DNA from: Sympetrum striolatum
Lineage: Eukaryota; Arthropoda; Insecta; Odonata; Libellulidae
NCBI GenBank assembly: GCA_947579665.1
Contig: OX388351.1
Location: 52,894,939 to 52,958,938 of the forward strand
Direction of reading: 5' to 3'
Length of the DNA: 64,000 nt
A model generated the notes under the pieces. It did no database searches. It had not been told where the DNA came from and saw nothing but the letters and a program-made list of their open reading frames with translations. Both the position numbers and the translations under genes were made by a program. Shown here piece by piece: positions 61,609-64,000 of this stretch (its first letter is position 1; each line of letters opens with the position of its first letter).

Positions 61609-63779
61609 TTTCAGCTAATGTGTTTAAGATGAAGTTCCAGCTAGTAAAGGCTGAATAATAAAATTATGTTATGCAACAGAGTAAGAGAATTTAATAAAAA
61701 GGAATCTAAAGATTATTTATCTTAAAACAACAAAAGGCCTTTTTGGGCCCCGGTGACGACGATGCCATTAGCTTCCGTCTAATGCACGTAATAGCAAAAT
61801 CATCCATGTAAGAGTAAGACTTTTCAAGAAATCGAAGGTGAAAAAACTGCATTCTGAATGAAGGAATGAATGCATGTATTTTATTTTGCTCTAAATTTTA
61901 CATTTAAACGTAATACAATATAATTTACAAAATTTTAACAAATAGTAGAGTTTTTTTAGATGTCAACTGAGGCTAACCGGTATTGTCGTCACCTATAATA
62001 CAGAATGCGTTTTGTGTTCTAAAAAATAGAAGTACTTTAAAGCTCTCATTTAAAATAGAATACTGACGTGTTTTAATTCTGAATTCTGCACGTAGATGTA
62101 GGCGAAAAGAAAAGAAACATAGACGAAAGTAATGGCTCGGATCCGCCCTGTTTGTCTTCCCGAAGACCTCTCGACTTCCGATCGGGGATACGAATAAATC
62201 AAACGTCGGAGAGCACGCGGAGAATTGAGTAAACAGAAAGGGGCCAATTGGGGTGCCTTGGGGGATTCACACGCTCCCACCGAATGAGTCTTAGGGAAAT
62301 CGCGCCCGTGACGTGGCCGTGGATGCAGTTCATCGGCCGGCCACCGTCCACGCCTCCGGTGGAGGAGCAGGTGGGGAGGATGAGATTCAATGGGCGGATG
62401 AATGGGGAGAGCATGAATGGGCGAGTGTAAGAACCTCTCTCTCAGACTGGTTTCTCCGCCTTATGATCACTTATAGAATGAGGGCCCCCTCCACAAGCCT
62501 ATTACATCGACTCTCTTCTGTTTTTTCCTCTCCCTTCCCTCCCCTGTTACCTCTGTCGTATTTATTTTTTTACGTTTGTTGCTCAAGGGTGTTACCTCGG
62601 AGGTCATGGTTTCCTGGCTCCGGCGCGAGATGGGGCGGCGGTCGGGTCCATCCGTGGTGTTAAATGGGAGGTTTCGGACGAGGTTGTTTGCGCCAAACTG
62701 AGGTTTCTGTTGTTTGTGTGACCCTCTCTAATGAGTATATGTTTTCTTTCTAAACATGTTTGACGACATAGCAACTTCATTAACTTTTATGGTATATTTA
62801 CCGAAGAATATGACCCGACCAAATTTGTAAAATTAGGATTAATATACCTAATATATCAGTCAAATCGTGTATACAACAAAAGCAATTTGAAGTTGTAATC
62901 GTCGAATGGACTTACCATTTCCATTTATTTAATTCATTCAATGAAAAAATTATGCTTTCACACCTAGGAAAATTGGAAATCTTATTTTCTGTCTTCAGTG
63001 TTTACTATGGCGTCTTCGTTTTGAACGTCTGTCATTCTAAAAATGGTAATATTTTTCTAACACTAAAAAATACAATTCTATCGACCAATGCTTCTAAAAT
63101 AGAAAATAAAGAAAAAGTTTCTGTCATTTTGTCCTGCAAGGCAGTTAGCAGTTCCCTTAATGTGAAGATAAGTTGCATTGCGTAACACTGAATGTGCAAT
63201 TTAGGTAGTTTCTTAACTTTTCAACCCTTGGTTGTCAACTGGATAAACTCCATAGGTAAAGGCAACTATGTATATTATTTTCAGACATCAGTATTATATT
63301 GAATATTTTTCAGAAATTAATATTTATTGTGAAAACAGATGTTTTGTTCCCTTCCTCTAAACTCTCATTTATAAACGATTTCAACTCTTGGATTGGTTGG
63401 ATTTTATTTCTCGAATTTCTTCCACAGACACTTTTCTTCACATTAAGAGCTTCACAGGCATCTCTTTTCGTAAACATTAGCTGAAATTTAAAGAAATTAT
63501 GGAATTTTGTGAATTCTACATCGATTATCAAGGGCTCAAGAAATCAATTTAATCTGTAAAGAATGCATTTTCTTTCTACATATCTTTAGGTCTCCAATCA
63601 AAAAGGGTGTTGATTTTTTTCAGATTTAGACTGTTTGACTTCGTTTAGTGTTTTTCCTTTTATGAAACATTTGAGGTACCAAATGGTCCGAGTAGATGCA
63701 TCTCTAGCGTATTAAAACAGTACATTGGAGTTTTCCTAAAAGGTTTAAATTTTGGGAATAACAATTCATTGATTGATTC
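61609..63779. other. Non-coding DNA with a GC-rich islet at about 62110-62700
   Basis: The islet has overlapping short frames on both strands (for example 62313-62663 plus and 62199-62414 minus) without recognisable domains. GGTGACGACGAT near 61750 and ATTGTCGTCACC near 61982 are approximately inverted, but no element could be defined. The rest is AT-rich. Confidence 0.4.
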
Positions 63780-63925
63780 TGATAATAATAAATAATTTTT
63801 ATTACACCCTTTTACAAATTTGATGCAACATACAATGTTTTGGCCATATAGTTGACCAGAAAGAACACAAAATAATAAATAGGTACCCCGGAGGAAAAAG
63901 AACCTGTCTCGGGGTTACCTCAAAT
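63780..63925 (-). mobile_element. LINE 3'-region fragment with conserved hairpin (minus orientation)
   Basis: The hairpin at plus coordinates 63882-63919 has outer arms GGTACCCCG and CGGGGTTACC and an inner AGG/CCT pair. It is preceded (plus strand) by ATA, as in the copy at 53703, and by an A/T-triplet stretch (GATAATAATAAATAA at 63780) that would be the 3' tail on the minus strand. The overall layout follows 53552-53760, but the sequence between is diverged, so membership of the same family is likely, not certain. Confidence 0.45.
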
Positions 63926-64000
63926 GATATTTGCATGCAACCAAACAAAAACAATACAAAAAAACTACAATGCCACAAAAATTACATAGAAACCATATAA
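63926..64000. other. Non-coding end of the window
   Basis: A-rich sequence (ACAAAAACAATACAAAAAAA) that may continue the element to its left. Nothing else was seen. Confidence 0.4.

Noticed and set aside
61749..61993. GGTGACGACGAT and ATTGTCGTCACC as possible element ends
   Set aside because: The inverted match is about 11 bases with a mismatch, and no target duplication or internal structure supports an element.
1..64000. CRISPR arrays, rRNA genes, intact tRNA genes, bacterial operons, viral genes
   Set aside because: No regular spacer-repeat pattern, no rRNA or complete tRNA cloverleaf, and no ribosome-binding-site-linked gene clusters were seen. The sequence has eukaryotic intron and repeat character.

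Overview
This window looks like nuclear DNA of an arthropod, most likely an insect with a large, AT-rich genome. The signs are one GC-rich exon with good splice sites in a long non-coding expanse, many RNA polymerase III-type (tRNA-like) box motifs, a mariner-like miniature element, CACTG-ended and foldback elements, and a decayed non-LTR retrotransposon whose C-terminus resembles those common in insect genomes. There is no sign of bacterial, viral or organellar gene organisation. The species cannot be named from the sequence.

Coding content is very low. The only confident host coding segment is a 235-base internal exon at 2213-2447 (+), bounded by a pyrimidine tract plus CAG acceptor and a TAG|GTGAGT donor. 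It encodes about 78 residues of a Gly/Pro/Ser-rich, probably disordered protein stretch with an SRIP motif. I could not assign it to a gene. If the same gene continues rightward, the remaining 61.5 kb is all intron, because no second convincing exon was found.

The rest is intron or intergenic sequence with embedded repeats. 4-5 kb and 37.7-38.0 kb: two copies of one miniature family. 9.1 kb: tandem tRNA-like motifs. 11.2-12.3 kb: a complete CACTG-ended element with a 3-bp target duplication. 16.8-18.3 kb: an old interspersed repeat containing a 49-bp perfect duplication. 19.7 and 20.8 kb: an exact 53-bp duplicate carrying an octamer motif. 19.9-20.0 kb: a mariner-type miniature element. 21.4 kb: a tRNA-derived SINE head. 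28.0 kb: a strong G-quadruplex motif on the minus strand. 38.4 and 53.6 kb: two oppositely oriented LINE 3' ends. 39.5 and 61.5 kb: two foldback elements sharing an internal signature. 43.4-43.8 kb: a LINE ORF2 C-terminal relic. 49.2-49.7 kb: a diverged three-copy repeat. 53.7 and 63.9 kb: a hairpin whose stem is preserved although its sequence differs. 59.1 kb: a 75-nt tRNA-like pseudogene.

About nineteen GC- and CpG-richer islets of 0.3-0.9 kb recur every few kb. They contain no convincing genes and are the best places to look for conserved or regulatory DNA. No intact gene system, CRISPR array, rRNA, intact tRNA or known microRNA was found. The most interesting material is structural: the covarying LINE hairpin, the foldbacks, the exact 53-bp duplication and the intact CACTG element.
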